Source of the DNA: Parasponia andersonii
Taxonomy: Eukaryota; Streptophyta; Magnoliopsida; Rosales; Cannabaceae
Direction of reading: 5' to 3'
DNA length: 64,000 nucleotides
Assembly: GCA_002914805.1 (NCBI GenBank)
Contig: JXTB01000025.1
Coordinates: 734,898 to 798,897 of the forward strand
Numbering within the stretch: the stretch's first letter is position 1; each line of letters begins with the position of its first letter. The notes beneath the pieces are model-generated. The model saw nothing but the letters and a program-made list of their open reading frames with translations. It was not told where the DNA came from and did not search any database. The position numbers and the translations under genes are program-made. Shown here piece by piece: positions 23,001 to 35,526 of this stretch.

Positions 23001-26000
23001 TTTTTTTTGATGTTTTGTTTTGGAGATTTGAGACTTACATCAACAATTGAACTTATTATCCATGACAGATAATTATACAAAAACTGAGAAAATAAATTAA
23101 GATTAGAAAAAAAAAAACACCAAAATTTATTAAACTGAATAAAACTTGATTACTTTTTTGTTGTTTCCATTATTTTATTTAGTGAATTTGTTTCCAACAT
23201 TAGTACAAAATAAGGGATGTACAAAGCAAATTAGGTATTTTTGGAATATGAAAAATGGATAAAGAAAAAAATTATAAAACTATAATGTGATATAAAACGA
23301 AATATAGTCCAATTGTTGATGCATTTAGACTTTTCCTTTCGTAATTGGTGTGATGCCATTCAACTGAAATTATCGTTTATCATGTGAAAATATTTTGTCA
23401 AAAAATGACAATTAGTACCTAAAAAGACAATAAATTATAACTGTCAAAGATAATCAAGTCAAACCGGGTGATTCCTCTAAGTTCCACTTAAAAAATATCT
23501 TTCTATCCGTCGAAAAGTTTTATCTCTTTATCTCTTAAAGTTTTCGATTAATCTTTTAGGAATTTATGATACGTGCAATTAACCTCTCGAAGAGTTAACA
23601 ATTCTAGCACGAATGCAAATTGCCTTCCCAACACTTGAATAAACAAGAAGTGTAAAGAAAGGAAGATAAAAATAAAATAAAATAGAAAATAACAAAACAA
23701 AACAAATTGTTTTATCCATATTTTTTTTGGCAGGATAGGTTATCGTATGTATCTATTGTCTTTTTTTACTATATCTTCTATAAGTCTCACGTATATTTAT
23801 GAGATTGTATTTGAGTAGTATTTAATTTTTCTAAGGAGATAAGTATAATGCGTAAATTGGATTGGAGTTTATTTATTTATTTTTTTATGATTATAGTTAT
23901 TTTTTTCGATCTCATTTTATAGAGTTACTTATCACAGTGTGAGGTATTATGCTTTTATGATAGACATTGAACTTAAATTGTAGGTGAAAAATAAGGTAAT
24001 CAAGTCAAATTCAATTGAATTTGACGTCCTAATTTATAAATAGACAAAATAACTCGAAGACAAAATCTATTCAAACACTCTATTTCTAATTAATGATAGA
24101 CTTATATAAATAAATAGATAAAAGAAACAAAAATTAAAAGAGAATATAATTTTCTCTCAAACAAACAGCCGTGAGGTGAAGATTGGATACTAGGTCAGAA
24201 ATCCGACTCCTATAATATGTAAATTATTCTTATTTATTTGTAATAAGTATAAATTAAACAACCAGTGGAAATGTAATCAAAATGCTTTAAATATATCAAA
24301 TTATCCTTTTAAAAGTATTCATATTTGTAGATAAGTTTTATGAGAAAAATTAAATTTGATGTTTTTCTTTTTAAAAAGAGGATAAGGGTGTTTATGGATA
24401 ACCACCCTAAATGTCTGTTGCCTCTTCATTCATGACTTATTAGAGAAATATTTTTATTTATTTTTCACCCAATTTGTGTGCCATCACATGTTTCGCATTC
24501 CTTTATTTTGGGAAACAGTCAAATATGAGTCATACCCAATATATGATTCTTATTCCTTTTTGTAAATAAGTCATTTGAGTATGAATATAACTAACAAAAA
24601 TCAAAATGAGTTAATAACAAAAAGTAAAAGTTTATTTGTTTTTGAACGATTCAAGTAATTCAATGAATTTAAAACTATCAAAAATTGGAGCTTGGGAGAA
24701 AAAAGGACATCATATAATTATTTACAAAATTAGACCTTTTATTTAGGGATTTCTTACAAAATTCCACGCCCAAAGTATCAAAAATTGAAAAATCCATATT
24801 GGTTGATTATTTTTTTCGAAAATTCCGGATTCATTTTAAAAAAATATTACTTTTTGAAAGTATTTTTATAAAAACAACTTTTTGAATAAATATTTAGAAA
24901 AATACTTCTTTTTCCTTCAAAATTGGTATTTTTCTATAGTACTCAAGATAACGAGTTGGGTTATTTAGGGTAACCAATTTAGTTACTCAAGGTAATTAGT
25001 TAAATTACCTAAAGTAATTTGATTGGTCACTTCAAGTATCTCAAAAATCAATAAAAATGATATTTTTCTAAATATTTTTAAAAATAGTATTTTTCTAATT
25101 AAAATCTAAGATTTTTCAAAAAATTTCAAAATCTAGGATTTTTTATTTTTATTTTTTTTGAAAAATTACTACAAAAAAAATTAATTTTCCTTTTTTTATT
25201 TAATGAAAACTTTAAAATTCCAAAAAATTATCCCTGCTTTTTTAAAACTTACTAGTTAAAAATATCGACTATGATCGAGTAACATAGAGGAGAAAAAATA
25301 CCTCATGCATATGCTCCACCACATTCTAACACACGGTCGAAAACGATTATACACAAGGTTGAGCACAATTGAGTATTGACATGGTAGTTAAATGTGTTTT
25401 GAGATCTGTTTAGAAATGTAGTATCATAGTAATAGTAATTTTATATGTGTAATATGACAATTATGGTTTGTTTTGATAATATTTATAAATGAGTTATTTT
25501 TATCCCAATGAAGACAATAACAGATCCCATGAATGTAAAAACCCATACAATTTTTTCTTCTTATTTTATTTCTCATTTGGTAAACATGTCATTAATGCAA
25601 TTTGACTTTCTATCTTTCTTCTAAAAAGAAAAAAAAGAGTGTAGTAAAAACAAATGATATCTCCAATTTCGTATTTTTAAGTTAGGTCGCAACTCAAGTA
25701 ATCTAAAATGAATTGTAAAGGAAAAAAATTACAATATTCCTTTCCTTTTTTTTATTTTTTATTCATGCATGTGTATATTTGTGCAATTATGAAACGACTT
25801 TAGTGTACAACAAATAATTATTAATATAATAATGTTACGGAACTTAGTTTCTATCCCAAATCAATATCAACACATGTAGCATGTAAATTGTCAACATTAA
25901 TTTGGCAAATTATATTAAATTTATTTATATTGAGTTCCAATACACTAATTAAATAGTTACAACTCACATATCAAGTGTTAGTTCATCCTCAGGGAGTGAA

Positions 26001-26640
26001 TCCCCCATATATTATATATATAAAGGTTTTCTTTTAATATCTACGAGATCTACTAATACCATTGCGGTGATATAAAAAGATGGATAATATTATGTGTACT
26101 AAAATTTTTACTAAATTTTGAATGCCAACATATATTGTGAGTTGTCAATATTCAATTAGTGAATATGATTAACTTATTTGTGATAAGTTTCAATATACTA
26201 ACAAAATAGTGCAAATTCAAATACTACATGTGTTGGTATTAAAAATTTAGTACACCTAACATTATTAAAAAAGATTCATTCATAAATGTTATCACAACTA
26301 ACCATTATTTTTATATACCGAAAATTACTTAAATACCTTATTTTCTTTACACACCAAAACATGTACAATACCCATCCAATACTCATCATGTTCGAACATA
26401 TATATATATATAGTAGGTTTGGAATTTTAGAATGTTCAATAAATAAATGTCTAACTATATAGGACCAGTCTATTTCTCTCTCCTTTGTTTAATGCTTGTT
26501 ATGTTGAAAACTATCATATTATGATAATATATATTGTAGAACATAATATAATAAATGAGAGAAGAGTTAAATAGGGAGTCCTCTAGCTTTCCTATTTCCC
26601 ATTACCATTATTTTCCGCTATTAGAAAACTTACCTCGTAA
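20042..26640. other. AT-rich gene-free region upstream of the lipase gene
   Basis: No supported gene. Contents: A/T homopolymers, a degenerate minisatellite at 21999-22278, a region at about 24760-25200 rich in TATTTTT and AAAATA stretches that are partly inverted copies of each other, and a small TA tract near 26398. The longest open frames (up to about 75 codons) are translations of A-rich sequence. Confidence 0.7.
21999..22278 (+). repeat. Degenerate minisatellite based on TCAAGAATCYR
   Basis: Short units such as TCAAGAATCTG, TCAAAAATCCA and TCAAGAATTTA follow one another through about 280 bp. A longer pattern is superposed: a GCCGCCAATGTAAAGAAT-like block appears at about 22062, 22146 and 22205. 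The period is not strict. Confidence 0.7.
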
Positions 26641-26774
26641 AATACTGACCAGCCACAAATTTTCTTATTGCATTAAAAAAAAAGAAAAAAAAGTATTTCG
26701 GAAAAAATGAAAAAGAAAAAAAAAGAAAAGAAAAGAAGGGAAAGTATAATGCGAATGGGAAATAACGGCCTTTT

Positions 26775-27112
26775 TGATTCCTTGGCATATGCTTCTCCGT
26801 CCCCCCATCGCAGTTTTCCCACGCAATATCTCTCTCTGTCTGTCTCTCTCTCTCTCTCTCACTCTTTCTTTTCTTTTTCTGTTTTTATATTTTATCGGAT
26901 ATCTATTTAGAACAAACAAAACAGAAAACCTCTCTCTTATGAGTTACAAGTAAATTAAAAATGAAAAAAAAAAAAAAAGCGGAGGAATAGAGGGAGAACG
27001 CTGTCCCCTTTACTCCGCTTAGGACTCACTCTTCTCTTCTTCGTCGGCCGAAAAAAAAAAAAAAAAATTATTATTATTATTATTTAGGTTTGAAGAGAGC
27101 GAGATAAAAAGA
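26775..27112 (+). promoter_or_regulatory. Promoter and 5' leader of the lipase-GTPase gene
   Basis: Contains the GATTCCTTGGCATATGCTT block (about 26778), a (TC)n tract (about 26828-26860), A runs and an (ATT)n tract (about 27067-27085) directly before the start codon at 27113. TC tracts near plant start sites often act as core-promoter pyrimidine patches. I see no clear TATA box. The leader carries no long upstream open frame. Confidence 0.4.
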
Positions 27113-30100
27113 ATGGAGACGATACAGAGCCGAGTGGAATCGTGGATCAGGGAGCAAAGAGCCAAGATCTTGAAGGTTTCGTGGGGCCCACTCCAGTGGA
27201 AGATGAGGTGGCCCTGGAACGGTGGCTCCGCCGGCGAGCAGAGGAAGAAGCTTCACCAGGAGTACGAGCGCCGCCGGAAGCAGGTCCAGGATCTCTGCCG
27301 CGCCGTCAAGGCCGACTCCGTCGCCGACTTGCAGGACATCCTCTGCTGCATGGTGCTCTCCGAGTGCGTTTACAAGGTATATTCAGACTTGTTTCACTTC
27401 TTACTTCTTCCGGTCAATAATGGCGTAAATGAAATTATTAGGTTAATTTCGATGAAATGTGTAGAGACTTGACTTTGATTGTGGCTATTTCGCAAATTGT
27501 AGAGACCTTCTACTGAGTTGGTTCGAGCCGTGAACAAATTCAAGGCCGATTTTGGAGGTCAAGTTCTTTCTCTTGAGCGCGTTCAACCCTCTTCTGATCA
27601 TGTTCCTCACAGGTTTGTCCGCATTGTATTTTGGTGCCAAATGCATATGTTTAGACTTTAGTCTTTGGAATTGAGAACCTTGGTTGTTGGGGTAAATTGG
27701 AAGATTTATTGTATTCGTAAGTGGCGCATTGTGGACTCGTCAGATGATGAGAAGTTTTCTCTCTTTTGCTGGCTATCGGTTTATATTTATTGGTTTCTTA
27801 TTGCTTCAGATATTTGTTGGCTGAGGCAGGTGATACATTGTTTGCGTCCTTTGTTGGAACCAAGCAGTACAAGTAAGTCTCGAGTGATAATTTATTGACC
27901 AGCTTTTCCAAACCTTTACTACTTTCAAAGACGTGATTTTGTTCTTCGGTGTTGTGAAGGGATGTAATGACCGATGCCAATATATTTCAAGGCGCGATAT
28001 TTCATGAGGATGCTGTGGAGGGTATTGATGGAACTGAAACTGACAAGTCTGATCAGAGTGAAAGTCGGAAGGGAAATGTGGAGAATTTGTGGAATCCTCT
28101 AGAATCAAAGTCTAAGCAACTAAATGATAAGTCTAAACCTAAACCTGCAGCTCATCGGGTAAGATACAACATGTTTTATTCTTTTACCACTTTGACGTGT
28201 TTTAGTTGTGTATGCTTGATGTATTATCTATAACCTTATTTACAGCGTACATCCCACCTATATAGTTTTATTGTAAATGTGCATGTGGTTGCTATTTATT
28301 CTAATAACTTTTGTATTTCCACATTATTTTTGTTAGGGATTTCTTGCTCGTGCTAAAGGAATACCAGCTCTGGAGTTGTACAGGCTTGCCCAGAAGAAGA
28401 AAAGGAAACTCGTGCTATGTGGTCATTCACTCGGAGGAGCGGTAAGTCTTCATGTGATTCTCTGGTTAGTATTTTGGCCATTATTTGCTCGTGATTGAGT
28501 CACACATATGTTGTCCATCCTTTGGTTTCTTTGTTGTAGGTAGCTGCGTTAGCTACCCTTGCTATTTTGAGGGTTATTGCTGCTTCATCTTCATTAAAGG
28601 AGAATGAGAATGTTCAAGTCAAATGCATTACATTTTCCCAGCCCCCTGTTGGAAATGCTGCTTTAAGAGAGTAGGTCATCCTGGTATTTTGAGTAATTGT
28701 ATATCTTATTATGAATGTTGGAAGTTTTTTCGTTCTTTTTCGTTTTACACAAGAACGGGCTTGTTCATTTTTTATTGTATTTTATTTTTTGAATATTACA
28801 GTTATGTTCATAGAAAAGGGTGGCAGCATTATTTCAAGAGTTATTGCATTCCTGAAGATTTAGTTCCTCGCATCTTGTCTCCCGCATATTTTCACCATTA
28901 TAATGCACAGCCTCCCTCAGTAACTCTTGAAACTGAAAGTAGTAATGTATCAACATTAAAACATGAGGAAGCAGCGGATAAAGTAAAAGAGAACGAAGGT
29001 GAACAGTTGGTTTTGGGTTTGGGACCAGTACAAACTTCTGTTTGGAGACTTTCAAAGCTTGTTCCTTTGGATAGTGTAAGACGACAAATTAATAAATACA
29101 GAGGAAAAAATGTTAGCTCAGTTGAAACATTGTCTACATCAGCCTCTGCAGCAGTAGCTTTAGTTGAAGATGAAGAAGTAGAAGCTCAGTTGCTTGAAAT
29201 TGAAGAAGGTTCTGATGGTATCTCTCTTAAGCCTATTTCTGACGTTGCACCAGATCTAGCCACAAGTGGCAAGCTTCCTAAAAAAACCACTACTAAAAGT
29301 GGGGATGGTAGGAAATGGGGTAGCGTGCCATACTTACCTTCATATGTTCCATTTGGGCAGGCATGTAAATGAACTGAAATTCACATTTCTATTGCTGATT
29401 TTCCGTGCATGCATGCATTAGAGATTAAAGAATAGTCAAAACTATAGAATACTTTACCTTGTACCCTTTAGTGTTGTTTTCTTGTTATGTTACTGAATTC
29501 CATTGGATTACAAAGATTCTCTTGGGAGTTGTGTTTGTTTTTACCTTTTACTTATTGTACCATTGCCTTTTCAATTTAACATCATGGAAATTCTGGTTAT
29601 CATGTTCTTATCTTTTTTTTTTCCTGAATAACAGCTTTATCTTTTGGAGAATTCTTCAGTGCAGTCACTTTCAGATGCAGAGTACTCAAAATTGACTTCG
29701 GTATGTGCTTCCTTTTCTTTTATGTTTGTGTGTATTTATTTATGCATGTATGAATTTCAGTGATCACCTCTAGTTGCCAATTTTGGCTATAATTTCTCAT
29801 TTTGTTTGCGTTATTCTGGCAAAGGTATATTCAGGTCAGATCTGTGATTGCGGAACTAAGAGAACGATTTCAGTCACACTCGATGAAGTCTTACAGGTCT
29901 CGCTTCCAGAGGTAATATGTCACTGATGATTGAGTTATTGTCAAGCTTTATTTTAATCCAGTGTAATTGGTTCATGAAAAATACACTGTCCTAGTGGATT
30001 TACCCTTTCTCTGCACCGCATACTTGGGTTATGCTCATAACTTCTGTTTCAAAATCACCAACATTATGTACTTCAAGAATCTTATTCGAAGAGAGAGGCA

Positions 30101-33100
30101 CTTTCTGATCTACAAAGCCCCATAGACTAATGTTTTGCTAATAGATTAATAATTAAAGCTCTTATCAATTTCTTTGTGTCTGGCTGTGTCAGTTAGCCGT
30201 CGACAAAAGTAGTCAGTACTAGGAATTCCAATGACATTTACTTTGTCCTGAGGTTGGAAAAACCAAGGTCCAAATCCTGTGGATCCTGAGTTGCAGTTTT
30301 GATAACTGCAAGTTGTAAGCAGAGCTTAAAGTTTCTGAGATTTTTTAGGAGCACAGGTTAAATACTTGGCATGACCCCTGACCTTGTTTGTTTTTCAGAA
30401 TTTATGACCTGTGCATGAGAGATGATTCCTCATCTTTCATAGGGATGGAGCAGTGGCAGCAGTTTCCTCATCTGCAGCAGTGGCTTGGTGTTGCAGTTGC
30501 AGGTACTGTAGAGCTTGGGGATATAGTAGAATCTCCAATAATTCGTACTGCTACTTCAATTGCACCCCTAGGATGGACTGGTGTACCTGGTCAGAAGAAT
30601 GGTGACCCATTAAAGGTTGATATAACGGGTTTTGGATTGCATCTGTGTAACATCGTCCATGCTCAAGTGAATGGTAAATGGTATTGTCCTCTGCCACTTT
30701 TCTTTCGTTAATTTATTTGACTGTTACTAAAATTATTTTGGTATCAAATGCTATAGCTTGTAGGATAAAACCAACAGATTATACGAGGATGACTGGATTC
30801 GGGCTTTCATAACCTTTGGTTTTCTTTTTCCTTTGTTGCAAATTGATGATACACATTTTCTCACATCCGTCAGATACATTCTTATAGTTGAGACTATAGT
30901 TTGAGACTGAATCATTGCGGACCCAGGATTACTATTAGTTTTGTCTTCATTGCTGTATTCCTTACCTTTAATACCTTATTTCTAGCTTGAGACTAGCAGC
31001 AGAGAAGGCTTAGAATGTTGAACTGTGAGTTATAACTTAAATGGGGAATGTTGCATATTCCCCTTTTCCAGTCGCTATTTGAGTCACAACACTTGTGGCA
31101 ATCAATTGCTTTCTGAAAGTAGAGAATGATACTCTGTGAGAGCTTTTATGCTTCGTCAGTAACGATATGCAGCGTCAGTTTATATTTGCCAGTTGGATGA
31201 AATTGTGTGTATTGTTACATTATATAATGAGCCAGTTCGTACTTGATCACATTATGTTCTTGTTTAGGTGTTCAACTACAGTAGAATCATTCCCTGTAGC
31301 TCCAACTTATGGGATACAGCCAGAACTACAAAAAATGCGAGTCCTGGTTGGAGCTCCATTGAGACGCCCACCAATGCATCAAACTGGAACAGATGCATTT
31401 ATGCATGTTTTTCCTTCTATTGATTCTGAGGCCCCTAATCTTAATAGGGAAATAAATTCCGGATCATCTCATGAGGAAAACTCTCCCCGCCCTGAAGGTT
31501 TGAGTGATTTTTTTGTGTTCTGTACCAGTGATTTCACTACAGTTTCCAAAGAAGTTCATGTACGAACTCGTAGAGTGCGGCTACTTGGTCTTGAGGTATT
31601 GATGTTTTTAATTCTTCATGATTTTTATTTCCCCCAAGTGATTCATCATTAATATGTGTTATGGGATGTGCAGGGTGCTGGTAAAACTTCTCTTTTTAAG
31701 GCAATATTGTCTCAGGGCAGAATAACTACTTTTACGAATATTGAGAATCTGCTCCCAGAGACTGATGCCCAAGAGGGTATTGCTGGGGGTTTATGCTTTT
31801 GTGATTCAGCTGGAATAAATTTGCAGGTAACTGACATCCTCCTCTAATAGAGTTATTTTGATTTCATATTTATTTTGTATTACACCTGATACTGAACATG
31901 TGATATTCAGTTGTTGTAGTTTGTTATGGAATTTTTATTTTTCCTTAATTATAAAACTTTCCATTTCTTGTTCTATGGGGAGCTTTTGCATGTAGTCGTT
32001 TTTCCCTGATGTTCAGAATATAGAAAATACATTTCCAGATACTCTAGACTAAGTCAGTCCCCAAAGGTATTAATGACCACAAAATGATTAATGGATAAAT
32101 ACCTGTATGCTGCTAAGTTCCAGTTCTTTCATCCATTAACCGCCCCAAAAAAGTGAATATATATTTGTATAAATATGTATATATAGCAGAAACCCATTGA
32201 CGGTAAACATATATTGGGCCTTTTTGTTGCTACTTGCACTAAGGTCTGTTAAGAAAATTTTGTTCTATCTGTTGCTTAACCATCTCTTATATCTGAAATT
32301 TTTATTGCAGGAGCTGAATATGGAGGCCTCTCATTTTAGAGATGAATTATGGACAGGCATTCGTGATCTTAATCGAAAAACTGACTTGGTTATTCTTGTA
32401 CATAACATGTCCCATAGAATACCTCGCTACTCAATTGCGTCACAGCAGAAGCCAGCCCTTTCACTTCTGTTGGATGAAGCAAAATCACTTGGTATCCCTT
32501 GGATTCTTGCCATAACTAACAAATTTTCTGTCAGTGCACATCAACAGAACGCTGCGATTGATGGTGTTATTCAGGCATACCAAGCATCTCCAAGCACCAC
32601 AGGAGTCATAAATTCCTGCCCATATGTCATTCACAGTGCTGCTACTGCTTCTCTGTCCTTGGGTGCTACTGATGGAAATTCTGATAATAGGGTGGGACCC
32701 CAGTGGTTTATTTATGCTCCAATTAAATTTGTGCAGAGACCTTTCCAGAGAAAAGAGACCATTCTACCTGTGGAGGGTATCAACTCACTTTGTCAACTGA
32801 CCCATCGCGTGTTAAGGTCCCACGAGGAAGCCTCCTTAGAGGTAGAAACATCTAATCAAGTTATATAGTCTTTTTCTTATGTTATGTTCTGGGTTTTCGG
32901 TTCTTTTTGGTTCACATAAGATGAGAATGAATTAGAAAATGGGAAAGGGTTTGTTTTAGGAAAGCCGCCAAGATCATTTTATGTTAGGGAGTAATAATAG
33001 GGACATCAAAATCTTGCAAAAAGAACTTACACCAATTGATGTGGCATGCATTTCAAGCACTTCTTTTTTGAAAGTGGGATCACACCATTTAAAACTTACT

Positions 33101-33587
33101 CTAAAAAATGATGCTAGCATGATTTTAGCTGCATAATTTGAAATGGTGTGGTCTTACTTTCAATTAAGTGTTTGAAATGCATGCCACGTCCACTAGTATA
33201 AGTTTTTTGTGCAAGATTTTGGTGTTCCTATCATTACTCTTATGTTAGTAGGCTGACGAATTCAAGACATTGGCTACCATTTTCATGTTTTGTGATATAA
33301 CATCTTTTATATTGTTTGATGCGTTCTTGGTCCTCGACTCATTTAATGAGCAATTACTGACTGGAGTTTCCTTCATAAATTTTATTCTCCTAATAAAGGA
33401 ACTTTCTAGAGAAAGGCTTTTGCTGGAACTGGCCCGAGACCGTGCAAGGGATGTCGACGCAGGTCGAGACTCTGAAGCCAAATTGAATTCGATAACGGCT
33501 GCAGCAGTGGGTGCTTCTGTTGGAGCTGGTCTTGGCATTGTCTTGGCTGTGGTCATGGGCGCAGCATCTGCTTTGAGAAAGCCCTGA
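27113..33587 (+). CDS. Class-3 lipase fused to a P-loop GTPase-like domain with C-terminal membrane anchor
   Basis: Fourteen exons keep one frame for 1018 residues: 27113-27376, 27503-27612, 27810-27872, 27960-28158, 28337-28441, 28540-28670, 28802-29360, 29635-29700, 29835-29911, 30399-30680, 31268-31595, 31674-31826, 32311-32841, 33399-33587. Residues 1-88 are basic and coiled-coil-like. The alpha/beta-hydrolase part has GHSLGG with nucleophile Ser243, Asp310 in PEDLVPRI and His514 in SHSMKSYR, a plausible triad. After a variable linker (about 320-470) and a beta-rich segment comes GLEGAGKT (726-733, Lys732), DSAG (772-775), TNK (848-850) and a SA motif (887-888), the order of GTPase G1, G3, G4 and G5 motifs. 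A glycine-rich hydrophobic helix (about 987-1012) ends the protein. Intron 7 is GC-AG. It appears orthologous to Arabidopsis At3g07400, annotated only as a lipase. Substrate unknown. Confidence 0.9.
32988..33239. mobile_element. Mutator-type MITE in the last intron of the lipase gene
   Basis: A 252-bp element made of two inverted arms of about 100 bp each (32988-33091 and 33142-33239) around a roughly 50-bp loop. The left end reads GGAGTAATAATAGGGACATC; the right end, reversed, reads GAGTAATGATAGGAACACC. The 9-bp TTATGTTAG is repeated exactly at both sides (32979-32987 and 33240-33248). A 9-bp target duplication with long terminal inverted repeats is characteristic of Mutator-like elements. 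No coding capacity. The perfect duplication suggests a fairly young insertion. Confidence 0.9.
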
Positions 33588-33959
33588 GCTCACTTCACAT
33601 ATTCTACTATCAGGAGTAGGGGTAACATTTCTGTATCTCAATGTTTAGTCGTAAATATCTATTGCCTTACTACCAGCTGGTGAACCATCCATTTTATTCA
33701 TTCTATTCATGTAAATTATTACTGGCAGAGGAACAAGATTTTAAAATTTAAAGAAATTTTCGGCTTCAAGTGAACTAAATGCGGGATTCAAAGCGTTTAG
33801 AGTCAGACCAGGGAATAAAAGATGCTTGGTTACTATTCAGCATCAGTGACTTGGATTATATGTGAAAATAAACAAGTAAAACAAATACCAAGTACCAACT
33901 CTAGCAAGAAAATCTTTTTGGAGAAGACGAAAACAAATGGAACAGTGATCATCGAGCAA

Positions 33960-35526
33960 AACAAGAGAGTTTATACTTATTTTGCTTGTGTTCCGTTCTC
34001 AACCAGGCTCACTCCTTTGAGTGGCGGCTCGTCCAAGTAAGAATCAACATCTTTTCGACTTCCGGCTCATACTATTGTATGACATGGCTGATAACCATCT
34101 CAAAAGCTGTTTCAACATTGGTAGAATCAAGTGCGGATGTCTCAAAGTATAAGCCGCCTTCAACAAAGCTTTTGGCTTCATCCACACTCACCTCTCATGT
34201 GTTCTCCAAGTCACATTTATTCCCCACCAACATCCTCGTAATTGTCGTTTTTTGGCATTGAGCTTCTAAAGTCATTCATTAATCAATCAGCTTGGCGTTA
34301 ATTAAAAGGAACGTATATGAAAATGAATTCTCATTCATAATCTATTCTTGAAGAAAAATGTTGGAAGAAAAGATATGAACAATAGGTATCAAATCAGATT
34401 GCAAGAGAGAATGCACCATGAAAAAACGATTCACCAATAATGTTTTCTATATGCTTTTAACGTTCTAAAGATCCTAATGCCCATTTTGCTATTAAATTTA
34501 GTGGAACTGGTATCCTAGACATTACTGAAATAATGTTCTGAGGACATCATATCAAATTTAAAACTGAAATACATGATGAGAAATGCTGACATAACGTCTT
34601 ACATCACATCTGCACCTTTTATTTCACTTTAAAAAACTGAAAACATAAATATTGCCAAATAAACCCTTAATGTATTAAAATTAATGTTTCGGTTGCATAT
34701 GTATTCTTTAGTCAGTGTAAAGAAGCAAATTAGTTATCGTAGAAATCTATTTTGTCAAATTTTGGCGAAAACCGTACACATCCAAAAATGTCAGAGGAGT
34801 TCCTAAATTTACATTTTTTTTGTTATAAAAGAACCTTCAAAAGTTACTATTATTATCTCCTATGTAATTGTGAAATTAGAGGAAAATGGGTATCTTTTGT
34901 CATTAAAAAAAAAAAAAAATCTTCTCACCCTTTTTTTTCTAAAGATCACCCCCCTTAAATATTTTAAGATTAAACAATTTCTTAACACACATTTTTTTTT
35001 AATTTTTACAACTTTCAGAATTTGAAACTTGTGAAGAAATAACACATTTTTTTAACAATATATATATATATATTCTTAACAACTTCTTCGATACTTTTAC
35101 GTCAAAATTTGAACAGACAGAGACTTTTTTCTACGATAATTTTCCTAAGGAAGCAATACTCATCAAATATATAAATATATATATATTTTAAAAAAGTTGT
35201 TTAGAAACTCACTGCTAAGCTTATCGAGCCAGCGCTTGACATTCTGAAAGGCAGTCCTTCGGGTGATATCGTAAACAAGGAGTGCAGCATAAAGTAAACG
35301 TTGGAGAGAGACCTGAATCGCTCTTGCCCGGCGGTGTCCCATATCTGGGCCCTTATCCTCTTTCCTTGCCTGATCTTGAAGTCAACTCCAACTGTGGTCT
35401 TTAAGTTGTGTGTGAACTCATTTCTAGTGAACCTTGTGAGCAGGTTCGACTTGCCCACCTCCGCATCTCCCAGCAACAACATCTTGAACAACAGGCGCCT
35501 CTTTTCTGGCTCCTCATGATCCGCCA
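33960..35526 (-). pseudogene. RABA5-type GTPase pseudogene (copy A)
   Basis: Exon 1 begins at 35526 ([15 protein letters not shown]...) and keeps the P-loop region GDAEVGKSN and [10 protein letters not shown]. It then shifts frame after about residue 79; the downstream sequence in the next frame still reads [18 protein letters not shown]. The splice donor (35212-35211) matches that of copy B. Exon 2 remains near 34266-33960 and includes a [10 protein letters not shown] match followed by a frame loss and further changes near the C terminus. The interrupted switch region means that no working GTPase can be made. It is the tandem duplicate of the intact gene at 38810-39986 and is convergent with the lipase gene. 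Confidence 0.9.

Noticed and set aside
24760-25200. Possible inverted-repeat element in AT-rich DNA
   Set aside because: The apparent arms consist mostly of TATTTTT and AAAATA stretches, and I could not find clear ends or a target duplication.
33960-35526. Possibility that RAB copy A is an alternatively spliced functional gene
   Set aside because: The frame is lost inside exon 1 in the middle of the G domain and exon 2 is also damaged; the intact homologue lies 4.5 kb away.
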